NCBI GenBank assembly: GCA_947178155.1
Contig: CAMWXG010000009.1
Location: 1-37,107, forward strand
Length of the DNA: 37,107 bases
Direction: 5' to 3'
DNA from: an uncultured Lachnoclostridium sp.
GTDB taxonomy: Bacteria > Bacillota > Clostridia > Lachnospirales > Lachnospiraceae
The position numbers and the translations under genes are program-made. Under the pieces are notes generated by a model that worked only from the letters and a program-made list of their open reading frames with translations, was not told where the DNA came from and ran no database searches. Numbering within the stretch: position 1 is the first letter of the stretch; every line of letters starts with the position of its first letter. Shown here piece by piece: positions 36,901 to 37,107 of the stretch.

Positions 36901-37026
36901 AGCAGTAAATGTTTCAACAGAAGCCGCACTGGCGGTACTGCTGTCAACTGCGCTGCTCATTGCAGGTGTAACAGCAAGCGCTGCAGTAAGCAGATAAGAA
37001 ATTAGTTGTTTAAATTTTTTCTTCAT
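33979..37026 (-). CDS. Secreted multidomain GH43 endo-arabinanase with LamG-like and Big2 domains
   Basis: 1015 residues. A signal peptide (about 1-35, ASA/AS region) is followed by a GH43 propeller with Asp51 (MLHDPSI), Asp232 (NAIDPTIF) and Glu298 (SGEGPYIL), plus SPGHNSAFIDEDGQRYLFYHTRFDNSGEYFEMRVHQ. The arabinanase C-terminal beta domain ends TIWGVNKK (about 540). Then come an Ig-like segment (about 550-630), a LamG/concanavalin-like domain (about 640-830: SGFTVNMWVKF, WNLLSYTVDMNGIHTYANGNLL, DTIYIGGG) and two Lys-rich Big2 Ig-like domains (about 845-925 and 930-1015, ending ATITAKYKGFKVSVKVTVKK). No LPXTG or lipobox, so it is released or held by the basic repeats. TAGGAGGT precedes the ATG. 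Confidence 0.93.
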   Translation of the reverse strand: MKKKFKQLISYLLTAALAVTPAMSSAVDSSTASAASVETFTAAPKHVMLHDPSITEAKDGTYYIFGTHITAAKSDDLVNWDYFSNGYTPTNNAIFGDLDTNLSKAFDWAGGIKELRTEYRVWAPDVFYNKDYVNADGSTGAYMMYFCTSSTAWRSVIAYGVSQNIEGPYTMVDTLIYSGFNNQEITDINPYNYVETNIQELLANGTINEEAKDNWFTRNGSFNTSYCPNAIDPTIFYDKDGKLWMTYGSWSGGIYVIEVDPATGKVKYPGTSSVTADGLVVDAYFGTRIGGGYTQSGEGPYILYDAETDYYYLYFTYEYLDSISGYNMRLFRSKNPDGPYLDAAGNNAALSGNVNHNNIGIKVMGNYYFSTLQRGYKSPGHNSAFIDEDGQRYLFYHTRFDNSGEYFEMRVHQQFINEAGWPVTAVFENKGDVISATGYKTEDIIGEYEFINHGTQSDKTNVIQPKNITLNADGTISGDISGTWKEKEGSYHMEAVIDGVTYSGVFFAQHDESAQCNKVMTFTAIGTDNKTIWGVNKKMFNSSDDDMLDRAVSDLDNSKFILSKTVSDIELPDKAYLADIKWTSDNTAVIKDDGKVTRPETATEVTLTATISYGSSQITKPYKTTVMPANMLPDYKYDFESVNGTSVAGSGSKTDAATLTGNASVSNETFVGNVLTINNNNSQKDKNYLALPSDMFKNIDESGFTVNMWVKFDSSTSEQVTLFEATNSSAVNGVPATAMYAGGHALMASNDILCRSAYKLMPNADEWNLLSYTVDMNGIHTYANGNLLTSLEDNLYDAANPDVFSLIDTIYIGGGILELDGFKEASFDNIEFYSVALDADTFKNKYNAEKGNYPNFKIESSRNTIYSGGDKANTANVTVSGDENSGYTVDYSSSDSSIATVNSSGKVTAKKAGKVTITANITVNGETIKLTKNITVKKAYLKFSKKQTSIKVGKTATFKVTGYGLKTNSIKWSSSKKAVLTIKNNGKATAKKAGKATITAKYKGFKVSVKVTVKK

Positions 37027-37051
37027 AAAATACCTCCTAGATTTTAGTTTC

Positions 37052-37071
37052 AGATTATTTTAAATTAATCT
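37052..37071 (-). promoter_or_regulatory. Candidate operator, copy A
   Basis: A 20-base inverted repeat: AGATTA (37052-37057), eight bases, TAATCT (37066-37071). It falls at about +1 to +20 of the predicted minus-strand transcript, where a bound repressor would block RNA polymerase. The downstream operon encodes the winged-helix regulator, so autoregulation is plausible. A 17/20 match lies after the promoter at 16532-16560. Confidence 0.5.
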
Positions 37072-37077
37072 AAATTA

Positions 37078-37106
37078 AATTTAGCATATTTGGACAAAGT
37101 TTACAA
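37078..37106 (-). promoter_or_regulatory. Promoter of the secreted GH43 / regulator operon
   Basis: Read on the minus strand: TTGTAA (37106-37101), 17-base spacer ending TGC, then TAAATT (37083-37078), an extended -10 form. Predicted start near 37071, 45 bases before the GH43 ATG. Confidence 0.55.
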
Positions 37107-37107
37107 T

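Overview
The window is low-GC Firmicute DNA with short intergenic gaps and strong Shine-Dalgarno sites. A SpoIIR protein, family-1 sugar-binding proteins, MalF/MalG-type permeases without a local ATPase, Big2-type Ig repeats and the radical-SAM/DUF4130 pair together suggest a Lachnospiraceae-like gut Clostridium. This is inferred from gene content only; a pectin/arabinan user of the Lachnospira/Roseburia type would fit. No rRNA, tRNA, CRISPR array or intact insertion sequence was recognised.

Left part (1-13,000), housekeeping and DNA repair. After a 400-base gene-poor edge come three minus-strand genes: a DUF4130/TIGR03915 protein, its partner radical SAM putative DNA modification/repair protein, and spoIIR. 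Divergent from these is a plus-strand group: a class A penicillin-binding protein, a family 2 glycosyltransferase and an orphan argJ. Convergent to argJ is a minus-strand DNA-repair group: a Y-family polymerase (dinB), a membrane-anchored Mrr-like endonuclease, and a Rad3/DinG-type helicase with an N-terminal PD-(D/E)XK nuclease-like domain.

Right part (13,348-37,026), an arabinan-utilisation locus. It starts with an aldose-1-epimerase-like gene that has its own terminator. Next is a GH43 endo-arabinanase lipoprotein with a small two-helix membrane protein. The long central operon (about 16.5-28.1 kb) encodes a 1002-residue solute-binding protein with N-terminal beta-sandwich modules, two permeases, an NHL-TPR-Yip1 membrane protein, a DUF5696-like secreted protein, and a second permease pair. 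After a terminator comes a second, lipoprotein-type solute-binding protein. Then come a cytoplasmic GH43 exo-arabinofuranosidase and a GH51 arabinofuranosidase (abfA), a small zinc-ribbon-like protein, and, on the minus strand, a 1015-residue secreted GH43 endo-arabinanase followed by an ArsR-type winged-helix regulator with a large beta-rich C-terminal domain.

Proposed flow: the two extracellular endo-arabinanases cut arabinan; the two binding proteins and two permease pairs import arabino-oligosaccharides using an ATPase encoded elsewhere; cytoplasmic GH43 and GH51 release arabinose. Arabinose catabolic genes (araA/B/D) are not in the window.

The most novel-looking parts are the NHL-TPR-Yip1 plus DUF5696 pair inside the transporter operon, the regulator fused to a possible sugar-sensing beta-domain together with candidate operators, and a pair of 16-bp palindromes spaced exactly 20 bp apart upstream of the cytoplasmic arabinosidase genes.
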